Shown piece by piece: positions 1 to 7,901 of a DNA stretch of 28,929 nt. The position numbers were made by a program, and so were the translations under genes. Within the stretch, counting starts at the first letter, position 1, and each line of letters begins with the position of its first letter. The notes under the pieces are model-generated. The model searched no databases and was not told the origin of the DNA. It saw only the letters and a program-made list of their open reading frames with translations. Source of the DNA: an uncultured Selenomonadaceae bacterium (GTDB lineage Bacteria > Bacillota > Negativicutes > Selenomonadales > Selenomonadaceae); NCBI GenBank assembly GCA_937902665.1, contig CALELM010000059.1, positions 1 through 28,929 on the forward strand, in the 5' to 3' direction.

Positions 1-1
1 C

Positions 2-235
2 CAACCGCAGGGGATGCCAAGCGGTCAGGCTTCCCAACCGCAGGGGATGCCAAGCGGTCAGGCTTCCCAACCGCAGGGGATGCCAAGCAGTCAGGCTGCC
101 CAACCGCAGGGGATGCCAAGCGGTCAGGCTGCCCAATCGCAGGGGATGCCAAGCAGTCAGGCTTTCCAACCGCAGGGGATGCAGGAAGGTCAGGCTCCGC
201 AATCGCAGGGCATGCAGGAAGGTTATATGCCGCAG
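2..235 (+). repeat. 33-bp tandem repeats in coding sequence
   Basis: Units of 33 bp start at 14, 47, 80, 113, 146, 179 and 212, with a partial unit at the left edge. The first units are almost identical and later ones drift (atgccaagcggtcaggc becomes atgcaggaaggtcaggc). The unit is a multiple of three, so copy-number change keeps the frame and would only lengthen or shorten the Gln-rich segment. The array continues past the left border of the window. Confidence 0.9.
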
Positions 236-1051
236 CAGTCAGGAAAAGCACAGTTTCAAGAATCCATGACTATGGCGCAGCAGGCAAAGCAGCAGATGCT
301 TCAGACTCCCATGCAAAACACCCCTCAGGTGATGGATACGATGAAAAGCCTAGCGCAGCTTCTTTTGAAGGATGCACAGATGACGGAGCAGGATACGGCA
401 CTTTTGCAGAATTTTGTCAATGGCAAGGAAGCTGTATTAGGGGAAAAGCAAGCAAAGCAGCTGCAATCGCTTTTGAAGCTTTGCCAGCTGAACATTCCCG
501 CCTCTGTCCAGCAGATGGCAGTTCAGCAGAATCTTCCGGATATGCCGAGGCTTTGGGCGTTTATGCAGCTTTGCGATTTGGCATTTGCGAGGAAAATGAC
601 AGGAAAGCAGTTGAAGAAGGCAAGCAAGAGCGTGTCAGAGTTTGCTTATGGCATGCGGCAGTCCATGGCAGGGCAGGGAACAGCATCGCTTCCCGTGCAG
701 GGACAGAAGTCCTTGAATTTCATGATGCCGTTGTATCTTGGCGAGAACGAAAAATCGTATCCATCCTACATTCATGTGTATGATGAGGACACGCAGGATC
801 CTTATACGGGGGAACAAAAGCGGGAAACTTGGCTCAGGCTGTGCGTATTGACGGATTATGTGGGCGCAGTGGAGTTGACTTGCCGTGTTTATGATGGCGC
901 ACAGCTGGATATGCGGGTGTTTTTCTCAGCGGATGAGGCGGCAAAAGAATTTAGGGAATATGTGCCGGAGCTGGAGGAATCCATGAAGGATACGGGATTG
1001 TTCTTGGCTAATTTAAGAGTTGGCGCATCAGGCGAGCGTAGGTTCTTGTAA
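2..1051 (+). CDS. FliK/YlqG-like protein, C-terminal part (5' end outside window)
   Basis: The frame is open to the left edge, so the true start is missing. The visible N-terminal part is a run of about seven 11-residue repeats of the type GMPSGQASQPQ, low in complexity and rich in Gln, Pro and Ser. A Gln/Met-rich helical part follows to about residue 110, then a folded region. The last 100 residues (LRLCVLTDYVGAVELTCRVY onward) resemble the C-terminal domain of flagellar hook-length control proteins: hydrophobic beta strands followed by an amphipathic helix. Together with the downstream FlhB-like gene this matches the ylqG-ylqH pair seen in many Firmicutes. The exact role is unknown; a part in a flagellar export switch is inferred from context. 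No signal peptide can be judged because the start is absent. Confidence 0.6.
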   Translation, partial: QPQGMPSGQASQPQGMPSGQASQPQGMPSSQAAQPQGMPSGQAAQSQGMPSSQAFQPQGMQEGQAPQSQGMQEGYMPQQSGKAQFQESMTMAQQAKQQMLQTPMQNTPQVMDTMKSLAQLLLKDAQMTEQDTALLQNFVNGKEAVLGEKQAKQLQSLLKLCQLNIPASVQQMAVQQNLPDMPRLWAFMQLCDLAFARKMTGKQLKKASKSVSEFAYGMRQSMAGQGTASLPVQGQKSLNFMMPLYLGENEKSYPSYIHVYDEDTQDPYTGEQKRETWLRLCVLTDYVGAVELTCRVYDGAQLDMRVFFSADEAAKEFREYVPELEESMKDTGLFLANLRVGASGERRFL

Positions 1052-1090
1052 GGCATTCGTAAGGGAAATATGAAATAGCAGGTGTAATTG

Positions 1091-1426
1091 ATGGCACGAA
1101 ATCGCATGGAATGGGAAACTGAACAAGAGACGGATTCTGTGGCAGACAAGCAGGCGGTTGCCCTTAAATATGATGCAGAGCAGGATAGGGCGCCTCGCGT
1201 CATTGCAAAGGGACGAGGCCACGTAGCGGAAAACATTATGGCTGCTGCGCAGAAGAACACGATACCGGTCTACCAAAACAAGACTTTGGTGAATATGCTT
1301 ATGGCATTGGAAATAGACCGAGAGGTTCCGCCAGAGCTTTATCGTGCGATTGCGGAGGTCATGGCGTATGTCTACCGTATGGACAAAAAGGCAGAAAAAA
1401 AGAAAAAAGCAAGGAATTTCAGATAA
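1091..1426 (+). CDS. Stand-alone FlhB C-terminal domain protein (YlqH-like)
   Basis: This 111-residue soluble protein has the FlhB/EscU cytoplasmic domain without the membrane part. Visible family features are AVALKYDAEQDRAPRVIAKG, the helix AENIMAAAQKN, PVYQNKTLVNMLMALEI and the closing VPPELYRAIAEVMAYVYRMD. The NPTH autocleavage site of true FlhB is not present; the residues before AVALKY are ADKQ. The C-terminus is a Lys-rich tail. The start was set at the ATG at 1091, which sits 6 nt after AGGTG; a TTG at 1088 is less well spaced. It follows the YlqG-like gene by 39 bp, so the two are probably one operon. The family is widespread beside ylqG, but its role is not firmly established. Confidence 0.8.
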   Translation: MARNRMEWETEQETDSVADKQAVALKYDAEQDRAPRVIAKGRGHVAENIMAAAQKNTIPVYQNKTLVNMLMALEIDREVPPELYRAIAEVMAYVYRMDKKAEKKKKARNFR

Positions 1427-1463
1427 TGCGCAAATTTTCTGTAATGAAATGTGGTTTGAACCG

Positions 1464-1469
1464 TATAAT
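1464..1469 (+). promoter_or_regulatory. Possible -10 element upstream of the double-glycine peptide gene
   Basis: A perfect TATAAT lies 46 bp before the peptide start codon. No good -35 hexamer is seen at the usual 16-18 bp distance, so this is a tentative promoter. It would give a short leader ending at the ribosome site AAAGGGGA (1494-1501). Confidence 0.35.
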
Positions 1470-1509
1470 GAGCAGAAGGTCTTTTGAATTATGAAAGGGG
1501 AGTCGTGTT

Positions 1510-1683
1510 ATGGAAAAAGCAACTGGGAAGAAACAGCCAAAAGAGAAAATGGACAGGAAAGAAAAAATACTTTCGGTGGAACAGCTTTCTGGAGTGCAGG
1601 GGGGATCTGGCATTCGTGCAGGCAATGATGGCGAGACGGAGAACATAGTTCTGCGTGGACCTCTAAGACCACACAAAAAATGA
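1510..1683 (+). CDS. Small peptide with double-glycine leader (putative secreted RiPP/bacteriocin-like or signal precursor)
   Basis: This 57-residue ORF starts at ATG 1510, 8 nt after a strong AAAGGGGA ribosome site. Residues 1-20 are very basic. Residues 21-32 read LSVEQLSGVQGG, which fits the consensus of double-glycine leaders cut and exported by C39-peptidase ABC transporters. Cleavage after GG would release a 25-residue peptide starting SGIRAGND and ending PLRPHKK. It has no Cys, so lanthionine or disulfide chemistry is unlikely. No C39 transporter or modification enzyme is seen in the window; the next gene is a MATE-type transporter. The exported form, function and partner are unknown. 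The call rests on the leader motif and the well-placed ribosome site. Confidence 0.6.
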   Translation: MEKATGKKQPKEKMDRKEKILSVEQLSGVQGGSGIRAGNDGETENIVLRGPLRPHKK

Positions 1684-1688
1684 TATAG

Positions 1689-1729
1689 CGAAGCTAAAGC
1701 TGCCCCTTCTTCAACAGCTTGCTGTAAGT
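1689..1729 (+). repeat. Interspersed 41-nt element, copy 1
   Basis: It starts CGAAGCTAAAG and ends CAGCTTGCTGTAAGT, and lies just after the stop codon of the small peptide gene. The same 41-nt core occurs at 24145-24185 (inverted) and 28859-28899. This copy differs from the others at a few positions (AAAGCTG in place of AAGATGT). After it come a degenerate inverted repeat (roughly 1729-1768) and two hairpins, so 1684-1964 holds structured non-coding sequence and no convincing gene. Confidence 0.75.
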
Positions 1730-1779
1730 TCAATGAAGCGGCGAGCATATCTCCCGCTTCGTTGAAACGCTGTCATAGG

Positions 1780-1804
1780 AAGAAAATGCTTGTTGCATTT
1801 TCTT
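1780..1804. terminator. Hairpin, probable bidirectional terminator
   Basis: A 10-bp perfect stem (AAGAAAATGC with GCATTTTCTT) encloses a 5-nt loop. The A-rich and T-rich arms give a T tract on either strand. It lies between the small peptide gene and the MATE gene. Confidence 0.5.
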
Positions 1805-1851
1805 GATTGAAGGATTTATAAATTTGTCCTTCGGTAATTCATCTGTTGTGG

Positions 1852-1890
1852 ATTCCCAGCATGGGATATCATGCTGGGAATTTCTGTTTT
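1852..1890 (+). terminator. Strong intrinsic terminator before the MATE gene
   Basis: A 12-bp perfect stem (ATTCCCAGCATG at 1852-1863, its complement at 1870-1881) with a 6-nt loop is followed by TTCTGTTTT. It would end transcription from the left, so the MATE gene probably has its own promoter in the AT-rich 1890-1950 stretch, where I see no clear -35/-10 pair. Confidence 0.7.
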
Positions 1891-1964
1891 GGGACAAATA
1901 ATTATTGGCTAATTGCCGTGGTGGCATTGGAAAAACTGAATTTTTTTGCATAAGTGAGGACAGT

Positions 1965-3713
1965 ATGCTTGAGCGAAATGCAGTGATTATTAAGAAAAAA
2001 CTATATCAGTACTTGTTGCCGGGGATTTTGCTTACGGCTTCCCTTCAAGTAGGCAATATTGTAGATACTATGCTGGTTGGCAATATCTTGGGACCAAATG
2101 CGATGTCTGCCGTAAAAATTGGTATGGCGGTAGACAATATTGCAGAAATGCCGGGCTATGTTTTGGGTGTTGGCGGCAGCGTGGCAGCGGGAATTTTTTT
2201 GGGCAATCGGGAAGTAGAGAAAGCCCGAAAGGTGTTTTCTGCTACGCTGGTTATAAGTGTTATCTGCGGCATACTCTTTTCGATAGCTTCGATGGGAGCT
2301 GATTGTTATGCTGAATGGCTGTGCGGCGGAAGCTCCCTAGTGCGGGATGCCAGGGATTTTATCTTTGTTGCATTGCTTCTCGCACCTTTGCTGAATGTTG
2401 CCCTGCAAATGGTTAGCTATGTGGCGGTGGACAGTCATCCTACCTTGGTTTCGGCTTATGTCATCGTATCGAATGTCATAAATTTGGTGCTGGATTATGT
2501 TCTTTTGAAATATACAGCTTTGGGAACGGCGGGAGCGGCACTTTCTACCAATCTTGGTTATGGCATAGCTTTGCTGATGTTGATTCTTTATGCAAAGTCA
2601 CCGAAGCGGATTCTAGCTTTCGTAAATCCTCTGCCGGATATCAAATTTTATTTACGGACGGCATTGAAGGCAGGAATTCCAACCTTGCTCTTTATGATTT
2701 TTCTCACGATAAAAGACATTTCTTTGAATACAATCATCATAACATGGCTTGGCGAAACGGCTATGATAATTTATGCTGTATGTGCGAATATCGAGCTGTG
2801 CGTGCAGCTTTTTGTTGGAGGAATCATGGGGATTTTCTCCACGATGGGAAGCGTTCTTTATGGGGAAAAGGATTTTTTTGGCATCAAGAGCTTGATTCGC
2901 TATCTATTGTGTTACAGTTATGTTATTCTATTGGGAATTATGCTTGTCTTGATGGGGACACCGGAGAGCTTTTTTGAAATTTTTGGGATTGGTGATACTG
3001 GTGTGGTGGCGGTAGGTGCGGCTGCCCTGTGCATTTATTCCCTGTCGCTTCCCATTTACCTGTGGAATCATTTCATGGCGGTGTATTACCAAAGTACGGA
3101 CAAGCCTCTCTTGGCAAGTCTCGTAACCTCACTGCAGACCTGTGTTGCAATCGTTCCCTTGGCATATTTGTTTATTTTAGGGGCAAAATATTTGGGGATG
3201 GATTCGCTTCATGCCATGATGGTTTCGTTTGTCCTTAGTGAAATCGTGACCTTGCTGGTGACATTCCTTTATCAGCGGCGTAAATACAAGGGAGAGAATT
3301 ATTTCATGCTCCCAGCTCGAAAGAAAGGCGTTCGTGAATTTACGGTCTGTAAAAATGCAGGGCAGATACAGGAAACTGTCAGGGAAATTTTTGATTTTTG
3401 TGCAAAAAATGAGATTTCCAGCAAGGCTGCCGGTCATATGGGGCTTGTTGCAGAGGAAATGCTGTACAATATCTTTATGTATGGAGGAAAGAATGCAACA
3501 ACCGTAGATGTTTTTCTTCATGTATCCGAGGAAGACTTGAACATGCGCTTGACGGATAATGGAATACCGTTTAACCCGTTGGAATATCAACAGGAAGAAA
3601 CAGAATTTCAAGTGCATGGCATCGAGGTGATGAAGAAGATAGCAAAACGAATCGAGTATCTGAGAGTAATAGACTTGAACCACACAATGATTGCAATCGG
3701 CAAGAATATATGA
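1965..3713 (+). CDS. MATE-family transporter fused to RsbW-like (HATPase_c_2) domain
   Basis: This is a 582-residue protein. The first 450 or so residues are about twelve hydrophobic segments with MATE-type features near the N-terminus (LPGILLTASLQVGNIVDTML, VGNILGPNAMSAV). MATE proteins export drugs or metabolites across the inner membrane using Na+ or H+ gradients. From about residue 456 a soluble domain follows with the signatures of GHKL ATPases of the anti-sigma RsbW/SpoIIAB type: N box AEEMLYNI (about 496-503), G1 box DNGIPFNP (about 531-538) and HGIEVMKKIA (about 551). The ORF is continuous, with no stop or frameshift between the two halves. The start was set at ATG 1965, with GTGAGGA at 1954-1960; an upstream in-frame extension to 1905 lacks a ribosome site. 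The gene stands alone. The substrate and the role of the ATPase domain are unknown. Confidence 0.85.
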   Translation: MLERNAVIIKKKLYQYLLPGILLTASLQVGNIVDTMLVGNILGPNAMSAVKIGMAVDNIAEMPGYVLGVGGSVAAGIFLGNREVEKARKVFSATLVISVICGILFSIASMGADCYAEWLCGGSSLVRDARDFIFVALLLAPLLNVALQMVSYVAVDSHPTLVSAYVIVSNVINLVLDYVLLKYTALGTAGAALSTNLGYGIALLMLILYAKSPKRILAFVNPLPDIKFYLRTALKAGIPTLLFMIFLTIKDISLNTIIITWLGETAMIIYAVCANIELCVQLFVGGIMGIFSTMGSVLYGEKDFFGIKSLIRYLLCYSYVILLGIMLVLMGTPESFFEIFGIGDTGVVAVGAAALCIYSLSLPIYLWNHFMAVYYQSTDKPLLASLVTSLQTCVAIVPLAYLFILGAKYLGMDSLHAMMVSFVLSEIVTLLVTFLYQRRKYKGENYFMLPARKKGVREFTVCKNAGQIQETVREIFDFCAKNEISSKAAGHMGLVAEEMLYNIFMYGGKNATTVDVFLHVSEEDLNMRLTDNGIPFNPLEYQQEETEFQVHGIEVMKKIAKRIEYLRVIDLNHTMIAIGKNI

Positions 3714-3780
3714 ATGGCTCTTGCTTGTCCTGCACGACAGATATGGATCTCATTTCTATGATGTAATGAATGATATTTTA

Positions 3781-3789
3781 TGTTATACT
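3781..3789 (+). promoter_or_regulatory. Extended -10 promoter for gatCAB
   Basis: TGTTATACT is an extended -10 (TGn followed by TATACT at 3784-3789). The -35 region is weak, as expected for extended -10 promoters. The start of transcription would fall near 3796, leaving about 32 nt before the gatC ATG at 3828. Confidence 0.5.
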
Positions 3790-3827
3790 AGAAGTTGTTT
3801 TATGCTGAATCAATGGATGGTGAAATT

Positions 3828-4118
3828 ATGAAGATAACAAAGAGTGACCTCGATCATGTTGCTGTGCTTTCTCGTCTTTCTGTTCCGGAGGAGCAGTCGG
3901 AGAAATACATAGAGCAGCTGGACAAGTTCTTGAATTATGTTGAAAACCTTCAGGGTGTGGATACGGAGAATGTGAAGCCAACGACCTATGCACTGCCAAT
4001 GCAGAATGTTTTCCGTGAAGATGTCGTGAAGCCTTCCCTCGACCGCGAGGCGGCGCTTTCCAATGCACCGTTCAAGGAAGACGGATATTTCAAGGTGCCA
4101 AGAGTGCTTGAGGAGTAA
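3828..4118 (+). CDS. gatC: Aspartyl/glutamyl-tRNA(Asn/Gln) amidotransferase subunit C
   Basis: This 96-residue subunit wraps around the GatA-GatB interface and stabilises the complex that turns Glu-tRNA(Gln) or Asp-tRNA(Asn) into the amidated form. Family features are the start MKITKSDLDHVAVLSRLSV, the helix QLDKFLNYVENLQGVDTENV, and the closing LREDVV-like and FKVPRVLEE segments. The start was placed at ATG 3828 because family members begin exactly there; in-frame TTG 3795 and ATG 3813 lie at or close to the predicted transcription start. It is followed 15 bp later by gatA. Confidence 0.95.
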   Translation: MKITKSDLDHVAVLSRLSVPEEQSEKYIEQLDKFLNYVENLQGVDTENVKPTTYALPMQNVFREDVVKPSLDREAALSNAPFKEDGYFKVPRVLEE

Positions 4119-4133
4119 GAAAGGGGATCTGCA

Positions 4134-5603
4134 ATGAGATTATTTGATAAACCAGCACATGCTCTTCATGACATGCTGGCGAAAAAAGAGATCAGCTCCG
4201 TGGAGCTGACACGTGATGTGCTGGAACGTATTGATGAAGTGGAGGATCAGGTAAAGGCTTATCTGACCATCACGGAAGAGGAAGCATTGGAAAAAGCGGC
4301 TGCTGTCGATGCGAAAATAGCAAGAGGGGAAGAAATTTCCTTTTTGGAAGGAATTCCCGGAGCTATCAAGGACAATATGTGCACGAAGGGGATTCGCACG
4401 ACCTGCGCTTCCAAGATTTTGGAACGGTTTGTGCCTCCTTATGATGCTACGGCAGTCAGCAAGCTGAAGGAGAAGAATGCTGTTATTATCGGAAAGGCAA
4501 ACATGGATGAGTTTGCTATGGGAAGCTCTACGGAAAATTCTGCATACTATGTGACCCGCAATCCGTGGAATGCCTTTTGCGTACCGGGGGGGAGTTCCGG
4601 AGGAAGCGCGGCGGCTGTTGCCGCAGGCACTGCTATTTGGGCATTGGGTTCCGACACGGGCGGATCAATCCGTCAGCCAGCCTCTTTTTGCGGAGTGGTT
4701 GGCATGAAGCCGACCTATGGGCGGGTTTCCCGTTATGGGCTGGTGGCGTATGCATCCTCTCTCGATCAGATTGGCCCTATGACTCGTGACGTGACGGACT
4801 GCGCTAATATCATGAACCTGATTGCAGGAAGAGATGCTATGGATTCCACCTCCAGTGCCGCTGAGGTTCCTGATTTTACGAAATCGCTGGTTGAGGATGT
4901 CAAGGGACTTAAAATCGGATTGCCGAAGGAATATTTTGTGGAGGGCATGGATCAAGAGGTAGAGAAGGCAGTGCGTTCCGCTATTGCGAAGTATAAGGGA
5001 ATGGGTGCAGAGATCGTGGAGATTTCCCTGCCGCATACGAAGTATGCCATTTCTTCCTATTACCTGATCGCACCGGCAGAGGCAGCAACGAACCTGCAGC
5101 GTTATGACGGCGTGAGCTATGGCGAGCGTGTAGATGGCGAAGATTTGGTTGCTATGATGACCAATACCCGCACAGAGAAATTTGGTGAGGAGGTCAAGCG
5201 CCGTATCATCATCGGAAATTATGCGCTTTCGGCTGGATATTATGATGCATACTATTTGAAGGCGATGAAGGTACGCACCTTGGTAGCACAGGATTTTGCA
5301 GAAGCTTTCCAGAAGGTGGACGTTATTATGACACCTACCGCTCCAACGCCTGCTTACAAAATTGGTGATATGGCAGATGATCCGCTTCAGATGTATTTGC
5401 AGGATATTTGCACGGTTACGCTGAACCTTGCAGGATTGCCGGGTATTTCTGTTCCTTGCGGATATACGCGCAAGGGATTGCCAATCGGATTGCAGATTAT
5501 CGGCAAGGCTCTGGACGAAGGAACTGTCCTCCGTGCGGCATTTGCCTATGAGCAGAGCCAGAACTACCATAACGAGATGGCAAGGCTGGGAGGAGAAGTA
5601 TGA
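4134..5603 (+). CDS. gatA: Aspartyl/glutamyl-tRNA amidotransferase subunit A (amidase)
   Basis: GatA hydrolyses glutamine and sends the ammonia through a channel to GatB. The 489-residue length is normal for the family. The amidase-signature triad is intact: Lys79 in GAIKDN, Ser154 in PGGSSGGS, and nucleophile Ser178 in SDTGGSIRQP. A ribosome site AAAGGGG stands before the ATG. The stop codon overlaps the start of gatB (ATGATGA), which suggests translational coupling. Confidence 0.98.
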   Translation: MRLFDKPAHALHDMLAKKEISSVELTRDVLERIDEVEDQVKAYLTITEEEALEKAAAVDAKIARGEEISFLEGIPGAIKDNMCTKGIRTTCASKILERFVPPYDATAVSKLKEKNAVIIGKANMDEFAMGSSTENSAYYVTRNPWNAFCVPGGSSGGSAAAVAAGTAIWALGSDTGGSIRQPASFCGVVGMKPTYGRVSRYGLVAYASSLDQIGPMTRDVTDCANIMNLIAGRDAMDSTSSAAEVPDFTKSLVEDVKGLKIGLPKEYFVEGMDQEVEKAVRSAIAKYKGMGAEIVEISLPHTKYAISSYYLIAPAEAATNLQRYDGVSYGERVDGEDLVAMMTNTRTEKFGEEVKRRIIIGNYALSAGYYDAYYLKAMKVRTLVAQDFAEAFQKVDVIMTPTAPTPAYKIGDMADDPLQMYLQDICTVTLNLAGLPGISVPCGYTRKGLPIGLQIIGKALDEGTVLRAAFAYEQSQNYHNEMARLGGEV

Positions 5604-7045
5604 TGAACTACGAAGCCGTAATTGGACTGGAAATTCATTGCGAGTTGAAGACAAGGACGAAGATTTTCTGTGGCTGCGAGACGGGATTTGGCGCAGAACA
5701 GAATACGCACGTTTGTCCTGTTTGCCTTGGGATGCCGGGAGTTTTGCCTGCGGTCAATCAGAAAGTAGTGGAATTCGGCATCAAGGCAGGATTGGCAACG
5801 AATTGTGAGATCAACAAGTACAGCAAGTTTGACCGAAAGAATTACTACTATCCTGACCTTCCCAAGAATTGGCAGACGTCCCAATATGATCTGCCGATTG
5901 CGGAGCATGGTTGGGTGGACATTGACACGGAAAACGGCAGGAAGCGGATTCGCTTGACTCGCATTCACATGGAGGAGGATGCAGGCAAGCTCGTTCATTC
6001 CGGCAATACGATCAAGGACTCGGATTCCTCCAATGTAGACTACAATCGGACGGGAGTTCCTCTCTTGGAGATTGTCTCGGAGCCGGACATGTCCTCTGCG
6101 CAAGAGGCTCGTGCTTACATGGAAAAAATCAAGGCGATCATGGAGTACATTGATGTTTCCAACTGTCGCATGGAGGAAGGGAATCTTCGTGCGGATATCA
6201 ATGTTTCCCTTCGTCCCGTTGGTACGAAGGAGCTTGGTACTCGAACAGAAATGAAGAACATCAATTCCTTTAAGAACCTAGAGGATGCTATCAATTATGA
6301 GATTGAGCGTCAGACGGAGGTACTGGAGGATGGCGGCCATATCATTCAGGAGACTCGCACCTTTGATCCTGCAAGGGGCATTACGCTTTCTATGCGCAGC
6401 AAGGAAAACGCTCATGATTATCGTTATATGCCGGAGCCGGATCTTCCGCCTATCGTAACAAGCCAAGAAACGATTGATAAATACAAAAGTGAGCTGCCGG
6501 AGCTGCCGGATGCCCGCCGTGCAAGGCTGGAAAAGGAATATGGGCTTTCTGCGTATGATTCCGGTATCATTACCAGTTCCCGTGCAATGGCAGAATACTT
6601 TGATGAAACGATTGCAGACGGCGCAGATCCCAAGATGGCTGCTAACTGGATCATGGGCGATTTGTCAAAGAATCTGAATGAGGAAAATCTGGATATCAGC
6701 AAGTCACCTGTAGATGCGAAGCGTCTTGGGCAGATGATTCAGCTTATCATGAAGGACACCATTTCGGGCAAGATAGCAAAGAAGGTATTTCAGGAAATGT
6801 GGACTAGCCCTGACGCTCCGGAGAAGATTGTCGAGGATAAGGGTTTGGTTCAGATTACAGACACAGGGGCTATTGAGGCGGCAGTGGTCGCAGCTATCGA
6901 AGCCAATCCAAAGGCGGTTGAGGAATATAGGGCAGGAAAGAAAAAAGCCATCGGTGCTTTGGTTGGTCAAGTCATGAAAGCAACCAAGGGAAAAGCAAAT
7001 CCGCAAATGGTAAACAAGCTGCTGGCAGAAAAGTTGGATGCATAA
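5603..7045 (+). CDS. gatB: Aspartyl/glutamyl-tRNA amidotransferase subunit B
   Basis: GatB activates the tRNA-bound carboxylate with ATP and accepts ammonia from GatA. The start MNYEAVIGLEIHCELKT is typical. The zinc-binding cysteines are seen as CGC early on and CPVC in THVCPVCLGMPG. RIHMEEDAGKL and the YRYMPEPDLPP segment are characteristic. The C-terminal YqeY-like tail domain (AAVVAAIEANPKAVEEYRAG, GALVGQVMKATKGKANP, the tRNA-binding part) is complete. Length is about 480 residues. Two adjacent ATGs exist at 5600 and 5603; 5603 is better spaced from GGGAGGAG (5588-5595) and matches family starts. Confidence 0.98.
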   Translation: MNYEAVIGLEIHCELKTRTKIFCGCETGFGAEQNTHVCPVCLGMPGVLPAVNQKVVEFGIKAGLATNCEINKYSKFDRKNYYYPDLPKNWQTSQYDLPIAEHGWVDIDTENGRKRIRLTRIHMEEDAGKLVHSGNTIKDSDSSNVDYNRTGVPLLEIVSEPDMSSAQEARAYMEKIKAIMEYIDVSNCRMEEGNLRADINVSLRPVGTKELGTRTEMKNINSFKNLEDAINYEIERQTEVLEDGGHIIQETRTFDPARGITLSMRSKENAHDYRYMPEPDLPPIVTSQETIDKYKSELPELPDARRARLEKEYGLSAYDSGIITSSRAMAEYFDETIADGADPKMAANWIMGDLSKNLNEENLDISKSPVDAKRLGQMIQLIMKDTISGKIAKKVFQEMWTSPDAPEKIVEDKGLVQITDTGAIEAAVVAAIEANPKAVEEYRAGKKKAIGALVGQVMKATKGKANPQMVNKLLAEKLDA

Positions 7046-7061
7046 ATGTTTTTTTGTACCG

Positions 7062-7100
7062 TGAGGGTTGCTGGGAATCAGCAACCCTCATTTAGCTTTA
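7062..7100 (+). terminator. Terminator after gatB
   Basis: A 12-bp perfect stem, TGAGGGTTGCTG (7062-7073) with its complement (7079-7090), and a 5-nt loop, is followed by TTTAGCTTTATTATTTT. It closes the gatCAB operon, so the following phosphatase-cas transcript needs its own promoter between 7100 and 7180. Confidence 0.8.
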
Positions 7101-7195
7101 TTATTTTGCTAGCGATACTGGCATGTTGGCATGAAATTTGATGGAGGGTATATGAAATGTTCTGCAATGATGATAATAGAGTTGAGGTGAAGAAG

Positions 7196-7888
7196 ATGGA
7201 AGGGATAAAAAAAGAAGATTTGAGGACTTGCCGAATGGCTGTCTTTGACTTGGATGGTACATTGGTTGATTCCTTGCAGGATTTATCGGACAGTGCAAAT
7301 CGTATGCTGGAATCTTATGGCTTTCCTCTGCATACGGTGCAGGAATATCGTTATTTCGTGGGGAATGGTTCTGGAAAGCTGATAGAACGCTGTTTACCGA
7401 AGGAAAAGTCGAAAAATTCGGACTTTGTTAGAGAAGCTTTGCTTCGTTACAAAGAAATTTATGCAAAGCACAGCTTGGACAAGACGAAGCCTTATGAGGA
7501 AGTAATGGAAATGCTGGAAAAGCTTCGCTCCTTGGGGATTCCTTTGGGAGTTTGCACGAATAAGCACCAGTCGGCAGCAGAATATATGGTGGAGAGATTG
7601 TTTCCTTCCCAAATTTTTTCGGTTGTTTTGGGTGATACGCAGGGACAGCCTCTCAAACCTGATCCAGTAAAAATTTTGAGAATGGCGGAGCATTTTTGCG
7701 TATCCCCAAGGGAGGTTGCGTATTTTGGTGATAGTGGCGTGGATATGGATACTGCTAAAAACGGGGGATTTCTTTCCGTTGGCGTCCTTTGGGGATTACG
7801 TCCGAGGGAAGAGCTGGAGAAGCATGGAGCGCAGGTGCTTCTTTCCCATCCGATGGAGCTTTTTGAAAAAATAAAATTTGAAAAATGA
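7196..7888 (+). CDS. HAD-superfamily phosphatase, phosphoglycolate phosphatase-like
   Basis: This is a 230-residue cytosolic hydrolase of HAD subfamily IA. Motif I is FDLDGTLVDS, with nucleophile Asp18 and acid/base Asp20; motif II is the Thr in GVCTNK; motif III is the Lys in QPLKPDP; motif IV is YFGDSGVDMDTA. The helical cap lies between motifs I and II. The substrate could be 2-phosphoglycolate or another small phosphate ester; sequence alone does not decide. Two starts are possible: ATG 7157 (after GGAGGGT) and ATG 7196 (after GAGGTG). The latter was chosen because it begins close to the fold. Its stop lies only 13 bp before the cas3 start, with no terminator between, so it is probably the first gene of the cas transcript. 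Confidence 0.85.
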   Translation: MEGIKKEDLRTCRMAVFDLDGTLVDSLQDLSDSANRMLESYGFPLHTVQEYRYFVGNGSGKLIERCLPKEKSKNSDFVREALLRYKEIYAKHSLDKTKPYEEVMEMLEKLRSLGIPLGVCTNKHQSAAEYMVERLFPSQIFSVVLGDTQGQPLKPDPVKILRMAEHFCVSPREVAYFGDSGVDMDTAKNGGFLSVGVLWGLRPREELEKHGAQVLLSHPMELFEKIKFEK

Positions 7889-7901
7889 AAGGTGGGAAAA
7901 G

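Noticed and set aside
1730..1951. Minus-strand 73-residue ORF before the MATE gene
   Set aside because: It overlaps two hairpins and repeat-derived sequence, and has no ribosome site or recognisable features.
4665..5654. 329-residue minus-strand ORF opposite gatA
   Set aside because: gatA is a full, conserved gene with intact catalytic residues; the opposite frame has no family features.
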